A stretch of 64,000 nt of DNA from Spiroplasma sp. (GCA_031119525.1 JAVHXO010000001.1:186001-250000); one strand, 5' to 3'; counted from the stretch's first letter, positions 1 to 10,233 are shown. Notes: generated by a model from the sequence alone, not told the origin. Made by a program: numbers and translations.

Positions 1-854
1 GTTTAACAATCGACGCTGTAAAAATTACCGATGTTAGTAAAAAATACAAAAATAATTTAGTAATTAAAAATCTTAATTTAACAATTTCTGCTCAAGCACG
101 AATTGGCATTGTTGGTCCCAATGGTTCAGGCAAAACTACTCTTTGCGAAATGATTGCTCAATTGAGGCAACCAACTAGTGGCACAATTACTTTAAAAGAA
201 AATTTAAAAATTGGCATGCAATTGCAAGAAGCAAAATATCCTCGTGGTACAACAGCTTGGGATCTAGTAAATTATTATCTAAGAACTTATCGGATAAATA
301 AATCAGTTGCTGAAATTCAAAAACTATTATATTTCCTTGATGCTGAAAATCTAATTAGCAAACCAATCAATAATTTGTCTGGTGGTCAACAACAAAAAAA
401 TAATATCTTGTTAGCTTTAATTGTTGACCCTGATTTATTAATTTTAGATGAGTTAGCAACTGGCTTAGATTTAGAAGTTAGAGAAAGAATTTATCGCCTA
501 TTAGAACAAGAAATATTTACTAAAAAAGATTTAGCAGTAGTTATTGTTTCTCATAATATGACTGAAATTGAAAAATTTTGTCAAGAATTAATTTTTATGT
601 TAAACGGTGAAATTATTGGGACTTATAATGTTAAAGAAATCATAAAAAAATATCAGAGTGTTGAAAAATTTGTCAAAGAAAAATTTAAAGCTTATAAAAT
701 TGGTATGTATGATAAAGAAGTTGTTGCTCAAAAATTACAAGTTATTACCACTGAAAAATGAGCTAAATCATGAGAAAAACATTTAAGAAAAACTAAAAAT
801 ACTAATCCTGAAAATAAAAATCAAAATTTAAAGGACAAAAAAAATGAACAATAA
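1..854 (+). CDS. ABC transporter ATP-binding protein (5' end outside window)
   Basis: ATP-hydrolysing subunit of an ABC exporter; it should energise the membrane partner encoded next. The frame is open from base 3, so the start lies upstream; 283 residues are visible. Seen: Walker A GPNGSGKTT near visible residue 38, signature LSGGQQQ (about 374-394), Walker B LLILDELATG (about 433-460) and an H-loop VIVSHN (about 543). Two in-frame TGA codons (759, 771) are read as Trp; a standard-code reading would wrongly end at 761. The tail after the nucleotide-binding domain is Lys-rich and the stop codon overlaps the start of the permease by 11 bases, which suggests translational coupling. The substrate cannot be told from the sequence. 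Confidence 0.9.
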
Positions 855-1593
855 AACTAAAACTATTGATAATTGATCAGTTTTAACCATTTTTACTAGT
901 TATTTAAAACATAATAAGGCAATTATTGTTTCAATGTTTTTACTACCAATAATTTTCATTGCTGTTATTGGTGCTAATTATAAAGTAATTTTGCCAAGTA
1001 CTAATAGCAATGGCGCACTAGTTATCTTACTTTTATGATTAGTTCAATCATCATCTTTTGCTTTGCAAACTTTTTTATCAATTTTATTAGATTTCAAACA
1101 ATCAATTATTTACCGACGAATTGGTTTAACAAGAATTAAAAAAATCAATTTTTTAATTATCGCTTCAATTTTTAATTTAATGTTAATGTTAATTTCTAAT
1201 TTATTTATTTTTTTAGTAGTTATCATTTTATTATTTGTTTTTAAATTAACAACAATTATTAATTCAATTTTTAATTGACAATTTATCCTAATAATTGTTT
1301 TAATGGTTACTTGTTTAATTTTATTTACTGCTGTTGCAGTAATTATGGCAGTTTTTATTAAAACAAGAACTGGTCAAACAATTGCATCTTTAATTGTTAC
1401 TTTCTTAATTACAATACCATTATTTACCTTAGTTTTTTTCTTAAACACAATTGTTAATTCTGATAAAGGTTTGATTGGCCAAATTGGCCTCACCAATTTA
1501 TTAATTATCTTTTTTGGCAGTTTTGTTGCAATTAACCTCATTAGTACCTTACTCTACTACATATCATGACGATATTTTAAGTGGTATGAATAA
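844..1593 (+). CDS. ABC-2-like membrane permease
   Basis: Integral membrane partner of the preceding ATPase, 249 residues, starting ATG at 844 behind AAAGGAC inside the end of the ATPase gene. About six hydrophobic segments are visible, beginning near residue 25 and ending near the C-terminus, with a charged cytoplasmic stretch around YRRIGLTRIKK, the arrangement usual in ABC-2 type exporters. Several Trp codons are TGA, which is why short fragments appear under the standard code; one TGG occurs near the end. A bidirectional terminator follows directly. Function is inferred from topology and operon context; substrate unknown. Confidence 0.75.
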
Positions 1594-1594
1594 T

Positions 1595-1626
1595 AAAAAA
1601 CTTCCAAGAATTTGGAAGTTTTTTTA
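1595..1626. terminator. Bidirectional intrinsic terminator
   Basis: The inverted repeat AAAAACTTCCAA / TTTGGAAGTTTTT with T-runs on both sides lies between the convergent permease gene and deoC, so it can end transcription from either side. Confidence 0.85.
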
Positions 1627-1648
1627 ATGCAGGAATTAATATTTTATG

Positions 1649-2326
1649 TTAATATGATCCACTAGTTTTTGATTGTTGGTTATTAACAATATTAACACCA
1701 TTTGAAGTGCCAATCCTTGTAGCACCAGCATCAATCATTGCAATCGCTTGGGCTTGAGTTCTAATACCACCCGAAGCTTTAATGGCAACATTTTTGGCAA
1801 TATTTTTTTTCAGTAATTTAATGTCAGCCACTGTTGCCCCACCACCAGCAAAACCTGTTGATGTCTTAATAAAATCAGCTTGGGCTTGACTAACTAACTT
1901 GCAAGCAAGAATTTTTTGCGGTTCAGTTAATAACGCTGTTTCAATAATAACTTTTAAGATAATATCTTTTGTGCATACTTGACGAATTTGTTTTAATTCT
2001 TCCAACAAATAACTATCTTGCTGATTTTTTAACGCAGCAATATTAATCACAACATCAATTTCATTTGCACCATCAGCAATTGCTGTTTGTGTTTCAAAAA
2101 CTTTTGTTGCTGTTGTATTAGCACCAAGGGGAAAACCAATCACAGTACAAATTTTAACACCAGTATTTTTTAATTTTTGCGTACAATGTTTAACATAATA
2201 TGGGTTAATGCAAACTGCTTTAAATTGATAAGTTTTTGCTTGATCAATTAAGGTTTCAATTTCTGTCACAGCAGCATCAGGTTTTAAGATTGTTTGATCA
2301 ATATATTGATTTAAATTATTAATCAT
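1649..2326 (-). CDS. deoC: Deoxyribose-phosphate aldolase
   Basis: Cleaves 2-deoxyribose 5-phosphate to glyceraldehyde 3-phosphate and acetaldehyde in cytoplasmic nucleoside catabolism. The 225-residue product is full length for the family. Seen: Schiff-base lysine K154 in DFIKTSTGF, the second conserved lysine K183 in AIKASGGIR, and acidic D91 in EIDVVIN. The start is supported by GAGAGG a few bases before ATG. The last 15 residues are Ser/Asn-rich and probably not part of the barrel. Its partner deoA (pyrimidine nucleoside phosphorylase) is at 11.7-13.0 kb rather than adjacent, so the deo pathway is present but not organised as one operon. rsmE lies 39 bases upstream and is probably cotranscribed. 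Confidence 0.95.
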   Translation of the reverse strand: MINNLNQYIDQTILKPDAAVTEIETLIDQAKTYQFKAVCINPYYVKHCTQKLKNTGVKICTVIGFPLGANTTATKVFETQTAIADGANEIDVVINIAALKNQQDSYLLEELKQIRQVCTKDIILKVIIETALLTEPQKILACKLVSQAQADFIKTSTGFAGGGATVADIKLLKKNIAKNVAIKASGGIRTQAQAIAMIDAGATRIGTSNGVNIVNNQQSKTSGSY

Positions 2327-2365
2327 TATTTATCCTCTCTTTTTTTAATTTTAATCACAAAATTG

Positions 2366-3094
2366 TTAATCTTTTAATAATGAATGATAATTAACAATTG
2401 ATAAAAAATAAAGTGGCGCTGTTTCAGCACGTAAAATTGTTGGTCCTAAACTAATGTTAGTAAAGTTTAAATCTTTAAAATTACTTAATTCACTAGCACT
2501 AATCCCACCTTCTGGTCCAATCACAATCGTTAAACTATCAATATCAATCAAATCTTTACTTCAATCATAAAACTGCTTATTGTCATAAGTTAACTCATAA
2601 GCCAAAAAATTCTTAGCACTCTGATATTGCTTTAAATCAGGAATTTTTTTAATAACTGACGTTACTTCAGGAATGATATTACGATTAGCTTGTTTTGCTG
2701 CTGCTTTAGCAATGTTTTGTCAACGATTAATTTTTTGGTCAATTTTATTAGTAACAATACTAACACAACGTTGAAGTTGAATTGGGATAATCCGATAAAC
2801 CCCTAATTCAACTGCTTTTTGAATTATCAAATCAAATTTTTGTTCTTTTAATAAGGCTAGAACTAAAGTAACTTTAATTGGTAATTCATTATTTTGCTGC
2901 AGTGGCTCAATGATTTGACAAATAACATTCGGTGATAAAGTAAGAATTTTTGTTAAATATTTTTGTTCTTGAAAAACAACAACGATTTCATCATTAATTT
3001 TATGACGTAAAACTTTAACAATATGTTTGGTATCATCAAGATCTAAAAATAATTGCTGGTTTTTGTTTTGATGGTTACTAAAATAGATCTCCAT
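2366..3094 (-). CDS. rsmE: 16S rRNA (uracil-1498-N3)-methyltransferase
   Basis: SAM-dependent SPOUT methyltransferase that methylates U1498 of 16S rRNA. The 242-residue product matches the family length only when TGA codons in the middle (near 2554 and 2717) are read as Trp; under the standard code it falls into two pieces. The N-terminal PUA-like domain ends near residue 70; the C-terminal knot carries IGPEGGIS (about residue 190) and SLGPTILRAETA, the hallmark SAM-binding loops. ATG follows GTGAGG. It lies just upstream of deoC in the same direction; in other Firmicutes rsmE is usually near prmA or dnaJ, so this neighbourhood is not functionally informative. Confidence 0.93.
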
Positions 3095-3173
3095 TATTGT
3101 TACCTCACAGGATTTATTAATAACACTAATTAATTATAATAGAAAATTTGTTATTTCAAAAATAACTTATTAA

Positions 3174-3205
3174 GAAAAAGTACTTATTAAATTCTTAATA
3201 AGTAC
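3174..3205 (-). terminator. Terminator of the repeat-protein gene
   Basis: On the minus strand GGTACTTATTAAG pairs with CTTAATAAGTAC-type sequence and is followed by CTTTTTCTT; it lies 12 bases past the stop codon of the surface-protein gene at 3217. Confidence 0.75.
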
Positions 3206-3216
3206 CTTAATTGTAA

Positions 3217-5187
3217 TTATTGATGAAAACTAAAGTTTTGCAAATTAACATTATAAACCCGATTTCTTAAACATTTTTTTGTTTCCATCTTTCAATAAGA
3301 TTTTAAATAAATATTATCTTCATTATGTCAAATTTGAACACCAATTTCTAAATTTAAATAAGCACCTCAAAAACCACCATCATAAGAATAATCTAAGAAG
3401 AAGAATTTTTTATTATCATCAGTTGTTATTTTATTAGTTTGTAAGGTTAAATCTTTTCCTTCAAGCTTTTTATCAACATAAGTATTAACAAATAGTGACA
3501 CAATTGAGTCATCACTAAAAGTTAAATTAGCAAATTTATTAGTAAATTGATCTCAACTATTAGCATAACTAGTTCAGTTGATTAATGTCACTGTTGAACC
3601 ATAATGGGCTGGCACATCAAGCGCACCTGATAAGTATTTAGCATCATCGTGATATTTTAAATCAAAATTAATCTGATCTTTAATAATTTGAAAGTTAACA
3701 GTAATTTGCCCTAGATAATGTTTGTTATCACCAATAACAACTGCTGTGGCATTAGTAATGTTGGTAATTGTTAAATAATCAAGATTAATATTTGGATTTT
3801 TATTAATGATTGCCGTTCTAAGTAAATCTTCTGTTATAGTTGAAATTCCATTAGTATCAATTGCCCCTAGATTGACTGTTGTTAAAACTTGACTAAGTTC
3901 AATACTACGATCTAAAGAAAATTCTAAAGTAACTGTACCAGTATAAATATCACGATTAGTACTACTAATAATTGCTTTAGTACTACTTTTAATCTCCAAC
4001 AGTAAGTAAGTAAAATCTAAATTATAGGGCATTAAAGCTTTAATTATTTGTGTTTGTGTTGGTAACTCTTGGTCTGGTTTTACTTTAATAACACCCAAGT
4101 TAGGGTTAGTAATTAAATCTTTTAAATTAAGACTATGAGTAATTTGATAATGGACAATAATTGGATCACCAAGATAAATTTTTTGATCAATACTACTAAT
4201 TGTTGCTTGATTTTCTTGGATATTAGTAATATCAACATAATCAAGATTTAAATTTGAGTTTAAACCATTAGCTTTCAAAGCAATTTCAATGTCAGAAACT
4301 GTTAATTGAGCATTAGGCGCTAAATTAATTTTACCAAGATCATGATTAATTAAAATTTGATCAAAACGAATTTGCATATCAATCACAAAACTAATGGTAA
4401 TTGGATCACCAACATAAATATTTGGATCATTCGTTGTAACAATAGCACTAGTTCTAGTAATATTACTAATATCAATCTTATCAACTTTTAAAATATCAAA
4501 GTTTTCAAATAATGCTTTTTTTAAGATTTTCTCATTAACAAAATCTAAACCATTAGTTTTAATAACACCTAATTTTGGATTGGTAATCACTTCTTTAAGT
4601 AATAATGATTTAACGCTATAAAAACTAACTGTTACAGTACCACGATAAGTATCACCATCACCAATAATGTTTGCTTCTGAATCAGAAATAACTTCAACAG
4701 TAATCTTTGTTAAATTAATTAAATATTTTGCTTTTAATTCTGTTAATTTTGCAATTATTTGTTCAGATGTAGGTTTTGGTTGACCAAAAGTTTTAACATT
4801 ACCTAAAAAAGTATCGTTAGCAATGACAGAAATAAGATCAATTTCTTTTGCAAGCACAAAACTAACTACCACAGAACCAGTAAGAACTTGACCATCACCA
4901 CTAATTAAAGCACTAGTAGTAGTTAATTCAGTAATAACGATATGGTTAATATCTAACTTAGGATTAATTATTTTTAACTGATCTCTTAATTCTGCTGGTG
5001 TTGGCGCTAACCCAGCAAGGGCTGGAACAATTGTTCCTAAATTAGTTTCAGTTAAAAATTGATTAATCTTTTTTGGTAATTGATTTTTATTAAAGTTATT
5101 TTTTTTAACAATATAATAATTAACAACAGAAATTGTTGAAGTACTTGTTGCAGTTAAAACAAAAATTACAAGTAATAATTTTCTCAT
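3217..5187 (-). CDS. Repeat-containing secreted or anchored surface protein
   Basis: Product of 656 residues with an N-terminal hydrophobic segment (MRKLLLVIFVL onwards) that serves as signal peptide or anchor but has no lipobox Cys. I chose the ATG at 5187 over upstream in-frame ATGs because AAAGGA sits 11 bases before it. The body is six tandem repeats of about 75-80 residues, each with the pattern: helical part, xDITNI-type strand, TSAxIxG, Y(L/T/V)G(D/T)xxxVxF, then a closing TNxNLGxI(K/D)T. After the sixth repeat (about residue 530) a non-repetitive, aromatic-rich C-terminal domain of roughly 120 residues follows and reads through several TGA codons. It lies downstream of rluB. Such repeats suggest adhesion or surface display; the function is not known. 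Confidence 0.8.
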
Positions 5188-5289
5188 ATTAATGCCCAAT
5201 CCTTTCTGCATCATTAATGCCAAGTATTAAAAAGGTATTAATATTTTATCATCTTTAAGTTATTTTTTTAAAAATTAATAATTTAAGTG

Positions 5290-6072
5290 TTATTTTTTTG
5301 TTAAATTTAATAAACTTGATTTTTCTTCCGTTGTTAAAAAACGATAATCACCTGGTTTTAAATCTTTTAAAGTTAGGTTACCAATGGCAATTCTTTTTAA
5401 TTCCAAAACTTTACTGCCAACTGCTAATAACATTTTTTTAACTTGATTTTTATAACCTTGATGAATTGTTAAATTAATAATTGTTACCGCCTGCTTTTGA
5501 TTTACTCCAATAATTGTTATTTTAGCTGGAGCAGTAACAATATTTTCTTCAATTTTAACACCAGCAGTCAATTGTTGAATTTGTATTTTAGTTAACAATC
5601 CTTGGCAAGTAACTTGATATACTTTATTAATTTTATATTTTGGATGTAAAATTTGATTACTAAAATCACCATCATTAGTCATTAATAATAAACCAGAAGT
5701 ATCAAAATCTAATCGACCAACAGGATAAATTCGAGTTTTAATTTTTGAAAAATAAGGCATGATTGTTGGACGATTTTTAGGATCTTTTAATGTTGTTAAA
5801 CAATTAACTGGTTTATAAAAAACTAAATAAAGGTAATTATTGAATTGTAAAATTTTATTATTAATTTTAATAATATCAGTCAAAGAAACTTTACTACCAA
5901 GTGCTGTTATCACTTGATCATTAACTTTAACTTGACCAGCTGTAATTAATAATTCTGCTTTTCTGCGCGAACAAAAACCAGCATTAGCAATTACTTTTTG
6001 CAGTCGTTCTTTTTTTTCACTATTATTACTGTTTTTATTACCTTCAACTGCTTTTAATTTATTATTTTTCAT
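5290..6072 (-). CDS. rluB: Ribosomal large-subunit pseudouridine synthase (RluB/RsuA family)
   Basis: Isomerises a specific uridine in rRNA. The 260-residue protein has a charged 20-residue leader, an S4 RNA-binding domain (about 23-70, RLQKVIANAGFCSRRKAE) and the RsuA-family catalytic domain with GRLDFDTSGLLL, where D122 is the catalytic aspartate. The only reasonable ATG overlaps the last 11 bases of scpB, giving the conserved scpA-scpB-rluB gene order of Firmicutes. The family places this gene with RluB (23S) rather than RsuA (16S) mainly by context; the exact target uridine is inferred. Confidence 0.9.
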   Translation of the reverse strand: MKNNKLKAVEGNKNSNNSEKKERLQKVIANAGFCSRRKAELLITAGQVKVNDQVITALGSKVSLTDIIKINNKILQFNNYLYLVFYKPVNCLTTLKDPKNRPTIMPYFSKIKTRIYPVGRLDFDTSGLLLMTNDGDFSNQILHPKYKINKVYQVTCQGLLTKIQIQQLTAGVKIEENIVTAPAKITIIGVNQKQAVTIINLTIHQGYKNQVKKMLLAVGSKVLELKRIAIGNLTLKDLKPGDYRFLTTEEKSSLLNLTKK

Positions 6073-6685
6073 TAGAATAATTATAAATTTCCTGCGGTGC
6101 TTCCAAATTAAAACTTGGTAATTCTGGTAATTGTGCTAAAGATTCAAGTTGAAAGTGATCCATAAATTCATCAGTAATAACGTAAAGGTATGGTCGACCT
6201 GGTAATTCACTACGACCAGCCTCACTAACAAAATTTAAACTTTTTAATTTATTAATAATGCTATCACAATTAACACCACGAATTTCTTCAATTTTAGTTT
6301 TTGTTACTGGCTGATTATAAGCAATAATTGCTAAAGTTTCTAAAGCAGCTTGTGATAATCGAGTAATTGGTTGTGCTTGCAAAATTTGATAATGCTGATG
6401 ATGTTCTGGTTTAGTTGTTAATTTATATAAATTACCTAATTTAACAATTGTTAAACCTGACGCATCATCATGAGCTAATTTCAATTGCAATTGCTCAACT
6501 AAGGCTAAAACATGATTTTTTCTTTTAGTCATACTCAAATAAAAAGCAATCGTTTCCAAATCTAATCCCTCATTGCCAGCAATAAATAGTAGTCCTTGAA
6601 TAATTGCCGTTTGTTCTAGTTGCGAAAGATTTTGTTTTGCTATTTGCCTTTCTTGTATTATTTTTGCTTCTTTTGTTTTTGCCAT
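6062..6685 (-). CDS. scpB: Segregation and condensation protein B
   Basis: Winged-helix kite subunit of the SMC-ScpA-ScpB condensin that compacts and segregates the chromosome. 207 residues, with a Lys/Gln-rich N-terminus, the first winged helix beginning near ALVEQLQLKL and the second near LSQAALETLAIIAYNQPVTKTKIEEIRGVNCD, the most conserved ScpB stretch, ending in SEAGRSELPGRPYLY. It lies 31 bases after scpA and overlaps rluB by 11 bases. The smc gene is in this window at 41.8-44.7 kb, so the whole complex is encoded within 40 kb. Confidence 0.95.
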   Translation of the reverse strand: MAKTKEAKIIQERQIAKQNLSQLEQTAIIQGLLFIAGNEGLDLETIAFYLSMTKRKNHVLALVEQLQLKLAHDDASGLTIVKLGNLYKLTTKPEHHQHYQILQAQPITRLSQAALETLAIIAYNQPVTKTKIEEIRGVNCDSIINKLKSLNFVSEAGRSELPGRPYLYVITDEFMDHFQLESLAQLPELPSFNLEAPQEIYNYSNEK

Positions 6686-6716
6686 TAATAACTCCTCTAG
6701 TTTTTCATTAAACTAA

Positions 6717-7463
6717 TTAACCACGATATTTAATCATAATTGGACCAAAATTATCTTTTTGCTCAATAATTAAAAACTGATGTTTTGCTAAATCTAAGAT
6801 AGCAATAAAAGTAATAATAAAATAATGTAAATTTAATTGTGAAACTAAAAATAATGATTCTAATTTAATAAAGTCACCTTTATTTTTTTTAAGAATATTT
6901 TTAATTTCTAAAGCTCGATCTTCAGTTGAAATTAAATTTAAATTCAAATTAACCGATAATTTATTTTCTGCTTTCAATTGTTTTCATAAATTAAGCATTG
7001 CTTGACTTAGTTGATTAAGATTATTTTTCCCTAAAATTGGTACTTTTGCTTCATCACTAAAATATTGATTTAAATCACTAACATCTTTCAAAAAGATTTT
7101 TTGCCGATTTTCTGCTTGTTTAGCAAAATAAGTTGTTATTTCCTTAAATTTTTTATATTCTAAAATCCGATTAATTAATTTTTGGCGATTGATTTCAGCT
7201 TCATAATCACTATCAACATCTTCAGACTTTACTACTGGCAATAAGCGTTTTGATTGTAATTCCAACAAATATGAAGCAATTGGCAAATACTCACTAATAA
7301 CTTCAAGATTAATATTTTTTTCTTGAAAAATAAAAGTAAGATATTGTTCAGTGACAATTTGTAAATCCAAATTTAAAATATCTAATTCTTTTTCTTTAAT
7401 TAAATGTAATAATAAGTCAATTGGACCTTGAAATGATTCAAGATTAATCATTAATTCTTTCAT
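6717..7463 (-). CDS. scpA: Segregation and condensation protein A
   Basis: Kleisin subunit bridging the SMC head domains. The 248-residue protein begins MKELMINLESFQGPIDLLLHLIKEKELDIL, the standard ScpA N-terminus that contacts the SMC neck; the C-terminal winged helix is in the last 80 residues. An in-frame TGA (6981-6983, Trp in LNLWKQL) splits it under the standard code, which would otherwise look like a frameshifted gene. AAAAGG precedes ATG by about 10 bases. First gene of scpA-scpB-rluB; a minus-strand TATAAT at 7515-7520 is a likely -10 element. Confidence 0.95.
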
Positions 7464-7779
7464 ACATTAATACCTTTTTAGCACTTCCTGGTAATAATTA
7501 AATTTTCTTTTCTAATTATATAATAATAACACTAGCAATTTTGCAATTTAAATTTAAAAAAATCATTATTTTTATTAATTATCAATTTTCTCATATATAT
7601 ATTATTGTATTTACAATTGCAATTGAGAAGATAAAATTTGTTACTACTTTTTTCTTTACTTTATTATTTATAAATAATAAAATAATAATACACTTATAGA
7701 GTGAAGATAGGAGGGGGAAGCTCAAAGATAAATAACGGAAATTAAAAAGCCTTTTTTAAAAATACAAGGAGTTTCAATT
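7464..7779. other. Intergenic region between scpA and the pseudo-protease cluster
   Basis: 316 bases without a gene. It holds a minus-strand TATAAT (7515-7520) for scpA and a perfect 20-base AT-only palindrome at 7661-7680. A strong Shine-Dalgarno-like AGGAGGGGG near 7710 has no good start at the right distance; a short GTG frame through it ends after 15 codons and is not convincing. The last 30 bases (AATACAAGGAGTTTCAATT) recur almost unchanged before copy 2 at 9065. Confidence 0.5.
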
Positions 7780-8922
7780 ATGCATAAATATTTGTCTGGA
7801 TTAACAGTTTTAATGTTATCAACATCAACAACTTTGTCAGTTAATGCAAGTATAAATGATAATTCAAATAGTAACAATCAAGGATTTAATATTAAACAAT
7901 CAGACACAATTTATGAAAAAAAATTGAATATCAAGCTAATCGGACGAGAAGTGATGTAGTATGCTGCCGTAGCAAGTGTACAAACGGTACTTGATTATTA
8001 TGGAATTCAAGTAACGCAAGGTAATATTTTCAATGAATTTCAAGGAATAATTCCCCAAGAAATAGTGTGGAATGAAGAAAATATTGATTGAATTAATCGC
8101 AGATTAGTAGAACATAATGTAAACGCAAGATATTCTCGGACATATGTTCCTTCAGGTTTTGGTCAAACCAATTCTGACTTATTGTTGTTTCAAAATTATG
8201 TTATTTCTTCATTACATCAAAATGCACCAATAATTTTTTCTTATCATATACCGAATTCGGATTATAGAGAAACAGTTACTATTTATGGAATTGAAATACA
8301 TAATCAAACTAATCCAAGAGAAACTCTATATCTTGTTTCTAACTCAGATGGGGTTCAAGGAAGAGGAATAGCAAGTATTATCAGAGGTGAAAACTTACAA
8401 AATTTTTTCTTATCAAGCAATGATGCTTATTTGATTGGATCTAATCGAAATTTTGATTTAGAAAATCGTAAAATTAACATTAATCCACCAGAAAAAATGC
8501 TTGCTTGTAGTTTGCAAGCAAAAACAAAAGAATTAAATCAGGCCGTTGATTTAACTAAAGAAGTAGGCATCATAAATTTAGCGCAATTAAAAAAATTTAA
8601 AAAAGTTGAAATATCAGATTACAGTCTTAGTACTAAATGATTTAGTAAAGTTTCCGAAAAAAAAGGCGAAAATTGACTAACAAAGGGTTTTATTGACGGT
8701 TCAACACCATATAAGCAAGATGAAAAACAAAGTTGAGCTCTAACATATCGCAGTGTTGCACAAGGTGAGTTTACTACAAAATATCGTTCAAGCACATGAT
8801 TAGAAGACGATAAGAGTTTTTACTTAAATTTATCCTATCAATTTTATGCTCAAGCATTATTAACAACTACTTTAATCTATGTCAAAATATTTTTGGGATC
8901 AAAATGAGTTTTAACATTTTAA
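7780..8922 (+). pseudogene. Secreted papain-fold protein, copy 1, interrupted by TAG
   Basis: Starts ATG 7780 behind AAGGAG with a signal peptide (MHKYLSGLTVLMLSTSTTLSVNA cut region) nearly identical to that of copy 2. The domain after it resembles papain-like cysteine proteases of the C39/C70 type: AAVASVQTVLDYYGIQ is the helix that normally follows the catalytic Cys in WCWAAVAS. Here codon 60, the exact Cys position, is TAG at 7957-7959, a stop even in code 4. The frame is otherwise open to TAA 8920-8922 (380 codons), with several Trp TGA codons. The region where the catalytic His is expected reads YRETVTIYGIE, with no His. Bases 8491-8926 are identical to 9798-10233. No start codon suitably follows the stop, so I call it a pseudogene. 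Confidence 0.8.
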
Positions 8923-8926
8923 TTTA
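8491..8926 (+). repeat. 436-base direct repeat, unit 1 (partner 9798-10233)
   Basis: By eye comparison every base from GAAAAAATGC (8491) to the TAATTTA after the stop (8926) matches 9798-10233 with a constant offset of 1307. Upstream of it the two genes differ at many positions, so the identical block marks a recent duplication or gene conversion. Confidence 0.85.
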
Positions 8927-8935
8927 AGGAGAACT

Positions 8936-9083
8936 GATGATAAAAATATCTATCTAGACGAACAACTTTAGCTTTTTCAACAATTACACTTTGTTCTAAT
9001 GCTAGTAATATAATAAATGTCAAATCAAATAATGCTCTTGAAAGTATTAAAAAAATGAAAAAAAATACAAGGGAGTTTCAATT
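8936..9083 (+). pseudogene. Remnant signal-peptide region of a third paralogue
   Basis: An excellent TAAGGAGAACTG leads to ATG 8936, which runs into TAG after seven codons. In the next frame, from 8947, the sequence reads YLSRRTTLAFSTITLCSNAS, clearly a secretion signal related to the flanking genes (compare MYKYLSALTALTLSTST), then about 20 more polar codons that end inside the start of copy 2. A small indel between 8938 and 8947 therefore broke it. It looks like the beginning of a third member of the family whose body was deleted when copies 1 and 2 were joined. Confidence 0.6.
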
Positions 9084-10229
9084 ATGTATAAATACTTGTC
9101 TGCTTTAACCGCTTTAACCTTATCAACATCAACAATTTTGTCAGTCAATGCAAGTATAAATGATAATTCAAATAGTAACAATCAAGTAGTTAATATTAAA
9201 CAATGAGCACGCGCGGTTTTTGAAAAAAAATTGAATATCAGAATAATACAGCGAGAAACGAATTTTTATTCTGCTGTAGCTAGTGTCCAAACGGTACTTG
9301 AGTATTATGGAATTCAACTATCTCAAAATGCCATTTATAATGAAATTGGCGGAACAAGATTCGAAGAAATAGGATGGAGTGAAGACAATATTAATTGAAT
9401 TAATCACAGATTAGCTGAACATAATGTAAACACAATATATTCTCGGACATATATTCCTTCAGGTTTTGGTCAAAGTAATTCTGACTTATTTTTGTGTCAA
9501 AATTATGTTATTTCTTCATTACATCAAAATGTACCAATAATTTTTTCGTTTCATTCACAAGGTGCCGAATCTAGACAAACAGTTGTTATCTATGGAGTTG
9601 AAGTACATGATGAGGTCGATCCAACTCAAACTCTATATCATATTTCTCGGCCAAGTGGTAGAAATGAAAGCGCGAGAAATACTACTTTGCGAGGTGAAGA
9701 TTTGCATAATTTTTTCTCATCAAGAAATGGCGCTTATTTTATTGGAGCTAGTAGAAATTTTGATTTAGAAAATCATAAAATTAACATTAAACCAGAAGAA
9801 AAAATGCTTGCTTGTAGTTTGCAAGCAAAAACAAAAGAATTAAATCAGGCCGTTGATTTAACTAAAGAAGTAGGCATCATAAATTTAGCGCAATTAAAAA
9901 AATTTAAAAAAGTTGAAATATCAGATTACAGTCTTAGTACTAAATGATTTAGTAAAGTTTCCGAAAAAAAAGGCGAAAATTGACTAACAAAGGGTTTTAT
10001 TGACGGTTCAACACCATATAAGCAAGATGAAAAACAAAGTTGAGCTCTAACATATCGCAGTGTTGCACAAGGTGAGTTTACTACAAAATATCGTTCAAGC
10101 ACATGATTAGAAGACGATAAGAGTTTTTACTTAAATTTATCCTATCAATTTTATGCTCAAGCATTATTAACAACTACTTTAATCTATGTCAAAATATTTT
10201 TGGGATCAAAATGAGTTTTAACATTTTAA
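9084..10229 (+). CDS. Secreted papain-fold pseudoenzyme, copy 2 (intact)
   Basis: 381 residues, ATG 9084 behind AAGGGAG. A cleavable signal peptide (residues 1 to about 23) is followed by a papain-like C39/C70-type domain (about 45-230). The active-site helix reads NFYSAVASVQTVLEYYGIQ: F61 stands where the nucleophilic Cys should be, and RQTVVIYGVEVHD lacks the His usual in GHAVVIYG. The fold signature is thus kept without catalytic residues, so proteolysis is unlikely and a binding or inhibitory role is inferred. The C-terminal 145 residues form a separate basic/aromatic region ending in a hydrophobic stretch (FYLNLSYQFYAQALLTTTLIYVKIF) that may associate with membrane. This 3' part is exactly identical to copy 1. 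A strong terminator follows. Confidence 0.75.
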
Positions 10230-10233
10230 TTTA
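9798..10233 (+). repeat. 436-base direct repeat, unit 2 (partner 8491-8926)
   Basis: Second unit of the exact repeat; it encodes the C-terminal 144 residues of copy 2 and its stop. Recombination between the units would delete the intervening 1307 bases and fuse the copy 1 N-terminus to the copy 2 C-terminus. Confidence 0.85.

Noticed and set aside
7661-7680. Perfect palindrome TTATTATTTATAAATAATAA as an operator.
   Set aside because: It is entirely A/T in a very AT-rich region, where such palindromes arise by chance.
7697-7745. Possible leader peptide starting GTG near an AGGAGGGGG sequence.
   Set aside because: The purine-rich stretch lies inside the frame, not before it, and no other start has correct spacing.
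9562-9768. Alternative 68-codon ORF within copy 2.
   Set aside because: Out of frame with the 381-codon gene, which has signal peptide, ribosome binding site and a paralogue.
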